From contig CANFWH010000007.1 of the NCBI GenBank assembly GCA_947450645.1, positions 1 through 64,000 of the forward strand: DNA of 64,000 nt. Reading direction: 5' to 3'. Positions within the stretch are counted from its first letter, which is position 1; every line of letters starts with the position of its first letter. The notes below the pieces were generated by a model that was given only the letters and a program-made list of their open reading frames with translations, did not search any database and was not told the DNA's origin. The stretch is from Comamonadaceae bacterium (GTDB lineage: Bacteria; Pseudomonadota; Gammaproteobacteria; Burkholderiales; Burkholderiaceae_C). Made by a program: the position numbers and the translations under genes. Positions 35,904 through 45,391 of this stretch are shown piece after piece.

Positions 35904-36770
35904 ATGGCAACTACTCCCGCCCCCTACAAAGTCGCTGGCATCATGGGCTGGCCCGTGGGTCAATCGCGCTCACCACTCATTCACAACTATTGGATTGCTA
36001 AGTATGGGCTCGAAGGCGACTACATCCGCTTGCCCGTGAAACCAGATAGTCCGACGGGACTCAAAGACGCGATTGCAGGTATGCGTGCGATGGGCTTTGC
36101 AGGTTGCAATCTCACGATGCCGCACAAGACAGCGGCACTACCGTTTGTTGATCATCTCGATCCCATGGCCAAGCGCATGGGCGCGGTCAACACGCTGGTG
36201 TTTGCAGAGGATGGTTCGATTAGCGGCTACAACAACGATGGCTTCGGTTATGTCGAGAGCTTGCGCGAAGTGGGCTATACCGACTTCGCCAAAGGTCCGA
36301 TCACCGTTCTAGGCGCAGGCGGCGCAGCGCGTGCGGTGATGCTGGCACTGGCGGATGCAGGTGCAAAAGAGATTCGGCTTGCCAACCGCACGGACGCAAA
36401 CGCTGTGGCTACCGCCCAAAAATTTACCGATGAATTTGGTGTACCCGTCCGTGCCGTGCCGTGGGCAGATCGATGCCAAGCCCTTGATGGCTGTGCCTTG
36501 CTGGTCAATGCCACAAGTCAAGGTATGTATGGTCAGCCAGCACTCAATCTTGTGCTTGACGCGTTGCCGCTCGCCGCCTTGGTGTCCGACGTGATTTATG
36601 TGCCACTAGAAACGCCGCTCTTAGCTGCTGCCAAAGCGCGTGGACATCAAACCACGAATGGCCTTGGCATGTTGCTCAATCAAGCACGACCTGCGTTTAA
36701 AGCATGGTTTGGCGTGATGCCTGAAATTACCGACGAGCTGCGTGCGAAAGCACTCGCGACGTTTCAGTGA
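35904..36770 (+). CDS. aroE: shikimate dehydrogenase
   Basis: Reduces 3-dehydroshikimate to shikimate with NADPH in aromatic synthesis. 288 residues starting MATTPAPYKVAGIMGWPVGQ. The substrate site motifs SRSPLIHN and NLTMPHK (catalytic Lys) and the NADP-binding VLGAGGAARAVMLALADAGA are all present; NGLGMLLNQA is the C-terminal family motif. Its stop overlaps the start of the Bug gene (TGATG), so the two are coupled. Confidence 0.95.
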   Translation: MATTPAPYKVAGIMGWPVGQSRSPLIHNYWIAKYGLEGDYIRLPVKPDSPTGLKDAIAGMRAMGFAGCNLTMPHKTAALPFVDHLDPMAKRMGAVNTLVFAEDGSISGYNNDGFGYVESLREVGYTDFAKGPITVLGAGGAARAVMLALADAGAKEIRLANRTDANAVATAQKFTDEFGVPVRAVPWADRCQALDGCALLVNATSQGMYGQPALNLVLDALPLAALVSDVIYVPLETPLLAAAKARGHQTTNGLGMLLNQARPAFKAWFGVMPEITDELRAKALATFQ

Positions 36771-37792
36771 TGCGCTGGCTTGCGGTCCTGCTATGGATTC
36801 CCGCCTTCGCGGGAATGACGAGCGTGTTTGCGCAAACTGGCTCGCAGGCCACACTGGCTGTGGCTTCCACGAGTGCCACTTCAAGCCACACGACCTATCC
36901 GAATAAGCCTATTCGCTTGATCGTGCCCTTCACCCCAGGCGGCAGCACCGACATCTTGGCGCGTGCCATTGGGCTAGAACTGACGAAGGCGTGGGGTCAG
37001 CCCGTGGTGATTGACAACATCGCGGGCGCGGGCGGCAGCATTGGTGCGGACAAGGCCGCCAAGTCTGCGGCGGATGGCTACACGTTGCTCATGGGACATA
37101 TCGGCACGCTGGCGGTCAATCCATCGCTGTATCCTGATTTGCCCTACCAGCCGCTCAAAGACTTTGCGCCCGTGGCATGGGTGGCGCGCGTGCCCAATGT
37201 GCTCGTCGTGCATCCCAGCGTACCCGCCAAGACTCTCAAAGAATTGGTGGCACTTGCCAAAAGCAAACCTGGCTCGCTTAATTACGGCTCGGGCGGCAAC
37301 GGTAGCGCGGCCAATTTAGCGACTGAGTATTTCAAATTGCAAACAGGCACATCCTTGCTCCACATTCCCTACAAAGGTACGGTGCCTGCCACTACCGATT
37401 TAATCGGCGGGCAAATTCAAGTGCTGTTTACGGGTGCGCCTGCGGTGCTGGCGCACATCAAGTCGGGGCAGCTCAGAGCGTTGGCGGTGTCCTCGCCGCA
37501 GCGATTGGAGTCGTTGCCCGATGTGCCCACGGTGGCGGAGTCTGGTTACAAAGGCTTTGAGGCCGACCAGTGGTACGGTGTGGTCGCACCGACAGGGACG
37601 CCTAAAGAGATCATCGCCAAACTCAATGCGCAAATCAATAAAGCACTCGCCGCACAAGAGCTGAAAACACGTTTGAATAGCGAAGGTGCCATCGCCACGC
37701 CGACCACACCCGAAGCATTTGGCGCACTCATCAAATCGGAAATCGCGCGGTGGAAGCCTGTGATTGCAGGCGGACGGATTAAGAGTAATTAG
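36770..37792 (+). CDS. tripartite tricarboxylate transporter substrate-binding protein (Bug family)
   Basis: 340 residues. The family signatures YPNKPIRLIVPFTPGGSTDILAR and GSIGADKAAKSAADGYTLLMG are clear, and the protein folds as a periplasmic binding protein for carboxylated compounds. Bug proteins are hugely expanded in Burkholderiales and often stand without their TctAB partners, as here. The signal peptide is unusual: MRWLAVLLWIPAFAGMTSVFAQ is encoded partly by a dRS3-like repeat (see separate entry). The SVFA-Q junction is a plausible cleavage site. The stop overlaps that of the convergent Gfo/Idh gene. Confidence 0.9.
   Translation: MRWLAVLLWIPAFAGMTSVFAQTGSQATLAVASTSATSSHTTYPNKPIRLIVPFTPGGSTDILARAIGLELTKAWGQPVVIDNIAGAGGSIGADKAAKSAADGYTLLMGHIGTLAVNPSLYPDLPYQPLKDFAPVAWVARVPNVLVVHPSVPAKTLKELVALAKSKPGSLNYGSGGNGSAANLATEYFKLQTGTSLLHIPYKGTVPATTDLIGGQIQVLFTGAPAVLAHIKSGQLRALAVSSPQRLESLPDVPTVAESGYKGFEADQWYGVVAPTGTPKEIIAKLNAQINKALAAQELKTRLNSEGAIATPTTPEAFGALIKSEIARWKPVIAGGRIKSN
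36797..36816. repeat. dRS3-like 20-bp inverted repeat within a coding region
   Basis: ATTCCCGC and GCGGGAAT flank a 4-base CTTC loop. This matches the ATTCCC-N8-GGGAAT form of the neisserial dRS3 repeat, which is dispersed in many proteobacterial genomes. Here it lies inside the signal-peptide part of the Bug gene and reads W-I-P-A-F-A-G-M. Confidence 0.8.
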
Positions 37793-38991
37793 AGCTTGTA
37801 AGCCCCATCAGTCAAGCTAATCGCTTGCCCTGTTTTGGCGGATGCTTCAGCCGCTAAGCCAATCAACACAGCCTTCAGACCGTCTTGCAGGCTCACTTCT
37901 GGCTTGGTATTTTTATTGCCTGCTTTAAAGCTGCACGCCATATCAAAAAACTTTTGATGTTGATAAAACGTCGAGCCATTGTGGTCACCCGCTGCCAGCA
38001 AAGCTTTGTCCACAGGGATGTCCAGCGTTTGTAGCGGCACAGCGGTGATCGTCGGATGATTTGTCCAACCATCCGCGCCTGTTTTGTGGCGCTGGCTCAC
38101 CGTGAGCTGCGCCACAGGCGCGTCGCCCAGTTCGGCAGGCCAAAAGCGCCCTGGGCCTGGCACTTTGCAATCTAACTTGCCCTTTGGCCCTACCACACAG
38201 AGCTCCTCTTGATAGCGCGAGCCTTCGGCGAACATGCATAAATCGAGCAGTGCGCGGCGACCATTGGCAAAGTCCAATACCACATAGGCGTTGTCCAAAA
38301 TATCTGGTGTTTCGCCTGCGTACCGCTCATCCAAATGATTGTGGTTTTGTCCGCCCGAAGCGTACACGCGAACGGGATCGGCCTGCATCACGTGGCGCAT
38401 CAAGTCAAAAAAGTGGCAGCATTTTTCGACCAAGGTGCCGCCCGTGTTGCGATTAAATCGATTCCAATCCCCTACTTTGTTCAGGAATGGATAGCGGTGC
38501 TCACGAATGCTAAACATCACCGCTTCGCCCGTGTACTCAGCGTGGTGCGCTTCGGTAATTAAGCGCGTAATCGGCGGCATATAGCGGTACTCCATCGCCG
38601 TCCAAATGGGCGGCAAAGTGCCAATAGTGGCACTCGTACAAGCCTTATCCAGTATGGCTTGCAGGGCAGTTACACCTGCCAGATCGACGCACGCGGGTTT
38701 CTCTAATAGCACGGGTTTTGGGTTCTTGGCAACGATGGCGGCCAGCTGCTCGGCGTGCACATGATTTGGGCTGGTGATGACCCATGCGTCAATGTCTGTG
38801 CGAGCTAAGAGCGCACCCAAAGAACTCTCAAACGTCGCACGGGATGCAAAGCTTGCCGCCAATTTTTGCATGGCCGCATCAGGCTCAAAAATCGCCGTTA
38901 CGACCGCTCCTTCAATCATGGCAAGATTGCGCAAGTGCTCTTGCCCCATCATGCCGCAGCCAATAAATCCGTAATGTAGTTTGCTCGTCAT
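37789..38991 (-). CDS. Gfo/Idh/MocA-family oxidoreductase
   Basis: 400 residues. The start at 38991 ([19 protein letters not shown]) is preferred; the longer frame to 39036 would extend into the divergent gene. The NAD(P)-binding [18 protein letters not shown] and the EKP motif (VLLEKPACV) mark the family, whose members oxidise sugars, inositols or their acids. A C-terminal GFO_IDH_MocA_C domain follows. It is divergent from an ABC sugar/glycerol-phosphate ATPase gene, which fits carbohydrate use, but the substrate is unknown. Confidence 0.88.
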   Translation of the reverse strand: MTSKLHYGFIGCGMMGQEHLRNLAMIEGAVVTAIFEPDAAMQKLAASFASRATFESSLGALLARTDIDAWVITSPNHVHAEQLAAIVAKNPKPVLLEKPACVDLAGVTALQAILDKACTSATIGTLPPIWTAMEYRYMPPITRLITEAHHAEYTGEAVMFSIREHRYPFLNKVGDWNRFNRNTGGTLVEKCCHFFDLMRHVMQADPVRVYASGGQNHNHLDERYAGETPDILDNAYVVLDFANGRRALLDLCMFAEGSRYQEELCVVGPKGKLDCKVPGPGRFWPAELGDAPVAQLTVSQRHKTGADGWTNHPTITAVPLQTLDIPVDKALLAAGDHNGSTFYQHQKFFDMACSFKAGNKNTKPEVSLQDGLKAVLIGLAAEASAKTGQAISLTDGAYKL

Positions 38992-39004
38992 AATGATGCG
39001 AATT

Positions 39005-40009
39005 ATGGCATCCATCACTTTATCTAACGTCGTCAAGCGTTATCAAACGGGTAAGCAAATCACGCAGGTGATTCACGGCGTGAGCGCCGACATCAAAGAC
39101 GGTGAGCTGGTCGTCATCGTTGGCCCATCAGGCTGTGGAAAATCGACGCTGTTGCGCATGGTTGCTGGCTTAGAAGAAGTGACTGAGGGGGACATCAAAA
39201 TCGGCGTTCGTGTGGTGAACGACCTGGAGCCTGCCGAGCGCGATATTGCGATGGTGTTTCAAAACTATGCGCTCTATCCGCACATGACGGTGGAAGGCAA
39301 TATGGCGTACGGTCTCAAGATTGCGAAAGTGCCTAAAGACGAGATCAAACGCCGCGTGGATAAAGCCGCTGCGACGCTGGAGCTCTCGCATTTATTGACT
39401 CGCAGGCCAGGCCAGCTCTCGGGCGGACAGCGCCAGCGCGTGGCGATGGGGCGTGCCATTGTGCGTGAGCCGCAGGTGTTTTTGTTTGACGAACCACTCT
39501 CTAATTTGGATGCCAAGCTGCGCGCACAAACGCGGCTTGAGATTCAAAAGCTACACCGTGAAATTGGCATCACGATGCTATTTGTGACGCACGATCAAGT
39601 TGAAGCCATGACGCTGGCCGAGCGAATTTTGATTTTGAATGCAGGTGTGATTGAGCAATTTGATACGCCCGATAACGTCTATAAAAAACCTGCCAGCACC
39701 TTTGTGGCTAGCTTCATTGGTTCACCGCCGATGAACTTAATTCCACGTGATAACAAAATTTTAGGTGTGCGACCCGAGCACTTACAAATCACAAAAGAGG
39801 TGACAAACGGCAGTTGGTCAGTCAACGTACAAGCCACGGAATTACTGGGCGCAGAGCGATTGATTTACGCCAAGTATGGTGATGCACCGATTGTGATTCG
39901 TGTCGATTCGGATGCCATCACTCCAACGATGGGCGAGACTTTGTACGTCACGCCGCGTGCTGATCAATTGCATTGGTTTGATGCCATAACACAAAAGAGG
40001 ATTGCATGA
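39005..40009 (+). CDS. ugpC: sn-glycerol-3-phosphate-type ABC transporter ATPase
   Basis: 334 residues of the MalK/UgpC family. Walker [11 protein letters not shown]-loop [12 protein letters not shown], signature [14 protein letters not shown], Walker [12 protein letters not shown] and the H-loop [12 protein letters not shown] are all present; a shortened TOBE domain ends the protein (usual length is ~350-370). No permease or binding protein is encoded nearby, so it must serve a transporter elsewhere. The ugpQ start overlaps its stop as ATGA. The start is 13 bp from the divergent oxidoreductase start; an ATG four codons upstream (38993) is also possible. Confidence 0.88.
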   Translation: MASITLSNVVKRYQTGKQITQVIHGVSADIKDGELVVIVGPSGCGKSTLLRMVAGLEEVTEGDIKIGVRVVNDLEPAERDIAMVFQNYALYPHMTVEGNMAYGLKIAKVPKDEIKRRVDKAAATLELSHLLTRRPGQLSGGQRQRVAMGRAIVREPQVFLFDEPLSNLDAKLRAQTRLEIQKLHREIGITMLFVTHDQVEAMTLAERILILNAGVIEQFDTPDNVYKKPASTFVASFIGSPPMNLIPRDNKILGVRPEHLQITKEVTNGSWSVNVQATELLGAERLIYAKYGDAPIVIRVDSDAITPTMGETLYVTPRADQLHWFDAITQKRIA

Positions 40010-40794
40010 GTGACATGAAAACAACCGCAAAAAATTGGCCTTACCCACGTTTCATCGCTCACCGAGGCGGTGGCAAACTAGCGCCTGAAAACACGCTCGC
40101 GGCCTTCCGCGTCGGCGCATCGTTTGGCTACCGTATGTTTGAGTGCGACATCAAACTCTCTAGCGACAACGTGCCTTTTGTGTTGCACGACGACACGTTG
40201 GATAGAACCTCGACGGGACGAGGCGTGGCGGGCAATCTCACTTGGAATGAAATCTCCAGCTTTGATGCAGGCGGTTGGTACAGCCGCGTCTATGCAGGCG
40301 AACCCGTCCCGACGATGGACGCTGTGTCGCAGTTTTGTTTGCAGAACCATTACGCCATCAATATCGAACTCAAGCCCACCGAAATGGAAGGTGAGCCCAA
40401 AGCCACAGCGGACGCCATGGCGCGTCGCACAGGTGAAGTCATCACCAAACGTGCGCAGTTGTTGTGGAAGGATTCCAATCTCAAGCCGCTCATGAGTTCA
40501 TTCAAACCCGAGTCGCTGGTTGGCGCTAAAGCCGTTGCACCCGAGTTGCTGCGTGGCCTCTTGCTCGACGAACTTTGGAATGGTTGGTTTGAGTGCGCCA
40601 TGAATTTGGACTGCGCCATCGTGACCTGCGATCACACGCTTTGGAATGCAGACAACGTGTCAAAAGTGAAAGCGGCTGGAATGCGGCTTGGCAGCTATAC
40701 GGTGAACGATGTAGTCGAGGCCAAGCGTTTGTTTGATCTGGGCATTGATTGCATTTACACAGATCGACTCGATTTATTTTCGCCAGCCAGTTAG
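40006..40794 (+). CDS. ugpQ: glycerophosphodiester phosphodiesterase
   Basis: 262 residues. Hydrolyses glycerophosphodiesters to glycerol-3-phosphate and an alcohol. The active-site [16 protein letters not shown] has the catalytic His and Glu, with the metal-binding [20 protein letters not shown] and a second His in [10 protein letters not shown]. It overlaps ugpC by 4 bp, and its stop overlaps that of the next gene. No signal peptide, so it acts in the cytoplasm, as UgpQ does. Confidence 0.93.
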   Translation: MSDMKTTAKNWPYPRFIAHRGGGKLAPENTLAAFRVGASFGYRMFECDIKLSSDNVPFVLHDDTLDRTSTGRGVAGNLTWNEISSFDAGGWYSRVYAGEPVPTMDAVSQFCLQNHYAINIELKPTEMEGEPKATADAMARRTGEVITKRAQLLWKDSNLKPLMSSFKPESLVGAKAVAPELLRGLLLDELWNGWFECAMNLDCAIVTCDHTLWNADNVSKVKAAGMRLGSYTVNDVVEAKRLFDLGIDCIYTDRLDLFSPAS

Positions 40795-41048
40795 CTTTTT
40801 CTGGATTGCAAAAACTGAGATAAGCTGCAAGCCACAACCAGTAAGGCATACGAGAGCATCTTGCCGTCTACGCCAAACAAGATAAGGCCTGCGGTCATGG
40901 CGATGGTGCCAACCACGCTATTGATTAGCCAAGTTTGACGAACACTTTTTTTGCCATAACGCCGACCCCAAAGCGCTAAAGCGCCGCCTACAAAAACGGC
41001 AGGCAAGGCGAAATTAACGAGGTGAAAGAGGGCGTCTAGGGCAGTCAT
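40791..41048 (-). CDS. small integral membrane protein
   Basis: 85 residues from the ATG at 41048; a TTG seven codons earlier is also in frame. Three transmembrane segments (LFHLVNFALPAVFVGGALAL, SVVGTIAMTAGLILFG and SYALLVVACSLSQF) with a positive loop RRYGKKSVRQ between the first two. It is conserved in look but unidentified. Its stop overlaps the ugpQ stop (TTAG), and it is divergent from hemA with 38 bp between starts. Confidence 0.65.
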   Translation of the reverse strand: MTALDALFHLVNFALPAVFVGGALALWGRRYGKKSVRQTWLINSVVGTIAMTAGLILFGVDGKMLSYALLVVACSLSQFLQSRKS

Positions 41049-41060
41049 AGATTCAAATTT

Positions 41061-41066
41061 TATAAT
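41061..41066 (+). promoter_or_regulatory. perfect -10 hexamer ahead of hemA
   Basis: TATAAT lies 20 bp before the hemA ATG, giving a leader of roughly 14 bases. The -35 position carries no TTGACA-like sequence. The region also lies just upstream of the divergent small membrane protein gene, so the promoters must overlap. Confidence 0.4.
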
Positions 41067-41086
41067 CAAGGTTTATTCTCGCCTTA

Positions 41087-42334
41087 ATGTCTCAACCTCA
41101 GCACCTATGGACCCTCGGTCTCAACCACGAAAGTGCGCCGCTCGATTTGCGTGCGCGCTTCGCGTTTGCGTCTGCTGAGCTAGGGGCGACGCTAGCTCAG
41201 GTGCAGGTCGCCGCGCCCGATTTGCCCGAAGTAGCACTGCTATCCACCTGCAATCGCACCGAGCTGTATGGGCTGGGAAGCCAAGACCAGCAAGGCTTGG
41301 CGCTAGAGTGGTTAGCCAAAACGGGTGCGATTACGCCCCTTGAATTGAAGCAGCATTTGTATATCCACACCGATCAAGCGGCGGCGCGTCATGCGCTGCG
41401 GGTGGCGTCGGGACTCGACTCGATGGTGCTGGGCGAGCCGCAAATTTTGGGACAAGTTAAAGAAGCCGTTCGCGCTGCCAGCGATGCGGGAACGCTGGGC
41501 ACAACGCTGCATCAACTGTTTCAGCGGGCGTTTTCGGTTGCCAAAGACGTTCGAACTCATACGGATGTGGGCAGCCACTCCATCAGCATGGCGGCGGCAG
41601 CAACCCGGCTTGCGGCTTCAGTTTTTGAAGACTGGCAGCACACACGGGTGCTCTTGGTTGGCGCTGGTGAAATGATTGAACTGTGCGCTGCGCACTTTGC
41701 TGCTAAAAATCCTAAGCGCATGGCGGTAGCCAATCGAACAATGGCTCGTGGAGCCACGCTGGCTGCTCGTTTCAGCACGCCAGCACTGACTATCGAGACA
41801 TTCGCCTTGGCCGAGTTGCCCACAATCCTCCACGAGTTCGATGTGGTGGTTAGCTCCACCGCGAGCACGTTGCCCATCATTGGGCTTGGCGCGGTTCAGC
41901 ACGCCATCAAACTGCGTAAACATCGGCCCATGGTGATGGTCGATTTGGCGGTACCGCGTGATATTGAGTTTGAAGTTAAAGCACTCGGCGATGTGTACCT
42001 CTACACCGTGGATGATTTATCAAGCGTGGTGCAAACCAACCTTGCCAACCGCGCGGCGGCCGTGGGCGCAGCCGAACGATTAGTCGATGCAGGCGTGGCG
42101 GAATTTGTGCAGTGGCAAACAACACGCGCGACAACCGTGCCAAAAATTCAAGCGCTGAACGAGCAAGCCGCCGCGTGGCAAGAGCAAGAGATTGAGCGCA
42201 TTAAAAAACAATTTTTTAAAAATGCGGATCTCTCCGAGGCCAATGTCGATGCGGCTTTGCAGGCATTGTCGCGCAATATCACGAATAAATTTTTACACCA
42301 AGCCTACAAGCACATTGCGGAAAAATCGGTATGA
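41087..42334 (+). CDS. hemA: glutamyl-tRNA reductase
   Basis: First step of C5-pathway haem synthesis, reducing glutamyl-tRNA to glutamate-1-semialdehyde. 415 residues. The catalytic Cys55 lies in [32 protein letters not shown] and the NADP-binding [11 protein letters not shown] follow; an alpha-helical dimerisation domain ends the protein. Its stop overlaps the prfA start as ATGA. This hemA-prfA coupling is common in betaproteobacteria. Confidence 0.96.
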   Translation: MSQPQHLWTLGLNHESAPLDLRARFAFASAELGATLAQVQVAAPDLPEVALLSTCNRTELYGLGSQDQQGLALEWLAKTGAITPLELKQHLYIHTDQAAARHALRVASGLDSMVLGEPQILGQVKEAVRAASDAGTLGTTLHQLFQRAFSVAKDVRTHTDVGSHSISMAAAATRLAASVFEDWQHTRVLLVGAGEMIELCAAHFAAKNPKRMAVANRTMARGATLAARFSTPALTIETFALAELPTILHEFDVVVSSTASTLPIIGLGAVQHAIKLRKHRPMVMVDLAVPRDIEFEVKALGDVYLYTVDDLSSVVQTNLANRAAAVGAAERLVDAGVAEFVQWQTTRATTVPKIQALNEQAAAWQEQEIERIKKQFFKNADLSEANVDAALQALSRNITNKFLHQAYKHIAEKSV

Positions 42335-43425
42335 AAGAATTTTTGCGCAAGCAACTCATCAAGTTCGATGAGCGACTCCACGATTTAGAAAGCTTGCTCA
42401 GCAGCCCCGACATCATGGCGGATCAAACCGCGTATCGCAAGCTCAGCAAGGAACACGCCGAAGTCACCCCTGCCGCAGGCCGCTACCAGCGGTACTTGCA
42501 GCGCGAGCGAGACCTAGAGTCCGCTCGAGAGATGGCGCGTGAAATGGCCAGCGATCCCGAGATGGCGGCGATGGCTTTCGAAGAAATCCAAAGCGCAGAG
42601 ACGGAGCTGCTCGTCTTGGAAGAGGAACTCCAGCGCCTCTTGCTACCCAAAGACGAAGACGATGGCCGCAATGCTTTTATCGAAATCCGCGCAGGTACGG
42701 GCGGCGACGAGTCCGCACTGTTTGCGGCCGATTTGCTGCGCATGTACACGCGTTACTTCGACTCGCAAGGCTGGAAGACCGAGATCATGAGCGAGAACGC
42801 GTCTGAGCTGGGCGGCTACAAAGAAGTCGTCGTCCGCGTGGAGGGTGACTCTGTGTATGGCAAACTCAAGTTCGAGTCAGGCGGTCACCGCGTGCAGCGC
42901 GTCCCGACCACCGAAACGCAAGGCCGCATCCACACCAGCGCGTGCACGGTCGCGGTGCTGGCCGAGCCCGACGAGACGGTGGCAATCACCATCAATCCAA
43001 GCGATTTACGCATCGACACCTACCGCGCTAGCGGAGCGGGTGGCCAGCACATTAACAAAACCGACTCCGCTGTGCGCATTACGCATCTGCCCACGGGCAT
43101 CGTGGCCGAGTGCCAAGACGGCCGCAGCCAGCACGGTAACAAAGCGCAAGCGATGAAAGTGCTCAACGCCCGTATCCAAGAAAAAGACAGAAGCGAGCGC
43201 GCCGCCAAAGACGCTGCCGTGCGTAAAGGCCTGATCGGCAGCGGCGACCGCAGCGACCGCATCCGCACCTACAACTTTCCGCAAGGGCGGCTGACCGATC
43301 ACCGCATCAACCTCACGCTCTACAAATTGCTCTACATCATGGAGGGTGATTTGGGCGACGTGATTACCGCCTTGCAACACGCACGAGAAGCGGAGTTAAT
43401 GGCCGAGTTGGAGATTGGGAATTGA
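42331..43425 (+). CDS. prfA: peptide chain release factor 1
   Basis: Recognises UAA/UAG stop codons and triggers release. 364 residues. The GGQ loop (Gly237-Gly238-Gln239 in [16 protein letters not shown]) is the PrmC methylation site, and the codon-recognition PxT motif is seen in [12 protein letters not shown]. The next gene would usually be prmC, which methylates this Gln; here a toxin-antitoxin module intervenes. Confidence 0.97.
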   Translation: MKEFLRKQLIKFDERLHDLESLLSSPDIMADQTAYRKLSKEHAEVTPAAGRYQRYLQRERDLESAREMAREMASDPEMAAMAFEEIQSAETELLVLEEELQRLLLPKDEDDGRNAFIEIRAGTGGDESALFAADLLRMYTRYFDSQGWKTEIMSENASELGGYKEVVVRVEGDSVYGKLKFESGGHRVQRVPTTETQGRIHTSACTVAVLAEPDETVAITINPSDLRIDTYRASGAGGQHINKTDSAVRITHLPTGIVAECQDGRSQHGNKAQAMKVLNARIQEKDRSERAAKDAAVRKGLIGSGDRSDRIRTYNFPQGRLTDHRINLTLYKLLYIMEGDLGDVITALQHAREAELMAELEIGN

Positions 43426-43464
43426 AGGTAAACTCATGTGCACCATATTTGAATGGAGCTTGCT

Positions 43465-43665
43465 ATGCTGACCGTTAAAACAATTGAACAAGCCATCGAG
43501 CAATTGCCTGCGCCTGATCTCAAGCAACTGCGTGAGTGGTTTGCTGAATTTAGCGAGCGCACATGGGACAAGCAAATTGAGTCCGATGCGGCGGCTGGCA
43601 AGTTAGACTTTTTAGCCGCCGAAGCCATGGCGGACTACCAACGCGGCGCGGTTCGCGCTTTGTGA
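43465..43665 (+). CDS. antitoxin of a RelE-type module
   Basis: 66 residues from ATG 43465 (MLTVKTIEQAIEQLPAPDLK); the upstream ATG at 43453 overlaps the GGAG that is the ribosome site for 43465. The pattern ...KQLREWFAEFSERTWDKQIESDAAAGKLDFLAAEAMADYQRG is that of the small antitoxins that precede this RelE/ParE toxin type. The stop overlaps the toxin's GTG start. Confidence 0.75.
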   Translation: MLTVKTIEQAIEQLPAPDLKQLREWFAEFSERTWDKQIESDAAAGKLDFLAAEAMADYQRGAVRAL

Positions 43666-43922
43666 TTCACAACACGACGCCAAGATTTTGGCAATGCTTA
43701 GCTGGCTTACCAACGCATGTACAGAGCCAAGCACGCATCAGGTTTGATCTACTCCAAGCCAATCCTGCGCATCTCTCTATCCAACTTAAACCCGTTAAAA
43801 ATGGTGCGTACTTTAGCGCCCGAGCAAGTCTTGGTTGCCGCGCTTTAGGGATGCCGGTGCCAACAGGCATTTTGTGGTTTTGGATTGGCTCGCATTCCGA
43901 TTACGATAAATTGTTGGGCTGA
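43662..43922 (+). CDS. RelE/ParE-superfamily toxin
   Basis: 86 residues with a GTG start overlapping the antitoxin stop. TTPRFWQCLAGLPTHVQSQA at the N-terminus and the C-terminal SLGCRALG...WFWIGSHSDYDKLLG fit the RelE-like toxin family whose active region is this basic/aromatic strand pair. It would cleave mRNA or block a similar target. Its stop overlaps the prmC start (TGATG), so it reads into prmC. Confidence 0.8.
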   Translation: MIHNTTPRFWQCLAGLPTHVQSQARIRFDLLQANPAHLSIQLKPVKNGAYFSARASLGCRALGMPVPTGILWFWIGSHSDYDKLLG

Positions 43923-44761
43923 TGAAGCTTATAAAAAATGCCCTGCAAGCCACGCTAGATAAGGGCTTGGATCGACTAGACGCGCAAATGTTGTTACTGC
44001 ACGCGCTCGGTCAACCAACTAACAACCGCGCATGGCTCATGTCGCACGACACCGACGAACTGACGCTCGCACAGCAACAAACTTTTAAGAGCTTTATCCA
44101 GCGACGCATAGATGGCGAACCTGTGGCGTACATCACGGGCAGCAAAGAATTTTTTGGTTTGAACTTGGCGGTGAACGCAGATGTGCTCGTTCCACGCCCT
44201 GATACGGAATGCCTTGTAGAGTGGGCGTTGGAAGTCATCCCGACAGCGCAAGCCGTAACTGTGCTTGATCTTGGTACAGGCAGCGGCGCCATTGGACTGG
44301 CGATCAAGCACGGCCGCCCGCAGGCAGAAGTTACTTTAGTCGATGCCTCGCAAGCCGCATTAGATATGGCTTGTAGCAATGCTGCTTTGCTAGGCCTTGC
44401 TGTGCATGGCTTGCAGAGTAATTGGTTTGAAAATTTGCCAAGCGAGCAACGCTACGATCTGATTGTTAGCAACCCGCCCTACATTGCCGATGGCGACGCG
44501 CATCTCGCAAAACTTAAACACGAGCCGCTGATGGCGCTCACGTCAGGCGCTGACGGACTAGACGCGATTCGCCGCATCGTGCAAGACGCGCCGCGTTTTC
44601 TCAAGCGCAGCGGTTGGCTCTTGCTAGAGCACGGCTACGACCAAGCAGCGGCAGTGCGTGAGTTGCTGCTGGCACAAGGGTTTGAGCAAGTGAATAGTCA
44701 TCTTGATTTGAATGGCATTGAGCGCTGCTCGGGTGGGAGTTTTATAGGGAGAAAGGCATGA
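43922..44761 (+). CDS. prmC: peptide chain release factor N5-glutamine methyltransferase
   Basis: 279 residues. SAM-binding VLDLGTGSGAIGLAIKHG and the catalytic NPPY (SNPPYIADG) identify the HemK/PrmC family, which methylates the GGQ glutamine of release factors. An N-terminal helical recognition domain precedes it. It is translationally coupled to the upstream toxin and, by ATGA, to tag downstream. Confidence 0.95.
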   Translation: MKLIKNALQATLDKGLDRLDAQMLLLHALGQPTNNRAWLMSHDTDELTLAQQQTFKSFIQRRIDGEPVAYITGSKEFFGLNLAVNADVLVPRPDTECLVEWALEVIPTAQAVTVLDLGTGSGAIGLAIKHGRPQAEVTLVDASQAALDMACSNAALLGLAVHGLQSNWFENLPSEQRYDLIVSNPPYIADGDAHLAKLKHEPLMALTSGADGLDAIRRIVQDAPRFLKRSGWLLLEHGYDQAAAVRELLLAQGFEQVNSHLDLNGIERCSGGSFIGRKA

Positions 44762-45366
44762 CCACGACCAATAACTATCCTGACGGAAAAATGCGCTGCC
44801 GCTGGTGCGCCATTGCGCCCGAGTTTTTGGCATATCACGACAGCGAGTGGGGCTTTCCCGTTGCCGATGAATTTAGGCTTTTTGAAAAGCTGTGCTTAGA
44901 GAGCTTTCAGTCGGGGCTGAGCTGGCGGACGATCTTGAACAAACGTGAAAATTTCCGCAAAGCGTTTCATCATTTTGACTACAACAAAGTCGCCAAATTC
45001 ACCGCAAAAGATGTCGAGCGCTTGCTGCAAGACGCGGGCATTGTCCGGCACAGAGGCAAGATAGAAGCCGTCATTAACAACGCCAAATGCGCGGTAGAAA
45101 TGGTGAAACAAGAGGGCTCGCTGGCGACTTATTTGTGGGGCTTCGAGCCTAAATCCGATGAGTTACTCAAACCGCAAAGTGCGTCCACATCAAACCAGTC
45201 GATTGCGCTGTCGAAAGCGCTCAAAAAACTAGGCTGGAAATTCGTTGGCCCCACCACCGTCTTTGCGTTTATGCAAGCTATGGGGCTCATCAATGACCAT
45301 GCCGAGGATTGCGTCATACGTGGCAAGGTGGCCAGCGCTAGAAAAAAGTTTCAAGTGCCAGCTTAG
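44758..45366 (+). CDS. tag: DNA-3-methyladenine glycosylase I
   Basis: 202 residues. Excises 3-methyladenine from alkylated DNA. MRCRWCAIAPEFLAYHDSEWGFPV and the C-terminal NDHAEDCVIRG supply the Cys/His residues of the Tag zinc site; SFQSGLSWRTILNKRENFRKAF is the conserved helix-hairpin region. It is not part of the usual prfA-prmC-grxD block and appears inserted here. Confidence 0.93.
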   Translation: MTTTNNYPDGKMRCRWCAIAPEFLAYHDSEWGFPVADEFRLFEKLCLESFQSGLSWRTILNKRENFRKAFHHFDYNKVAKFTAKDVERLLQDAGIVRHRGKIEAVINNAKCAVEMVKQEGSLATYLWGFEPKSDELLKPQSASTSNQSIALSKALKKLGWKFVGPTTVFAFMQAMGLINDHAEDCVIRGKVASARKKFQVPA

Positions 45367-45391
45367 GGCGTGTGAGTGATAGGATGCCGCC

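Noticed and set aside
41061-41086. Leader peptide or attenuator before hemA
   Set aside because: The leader is too short for any structure.
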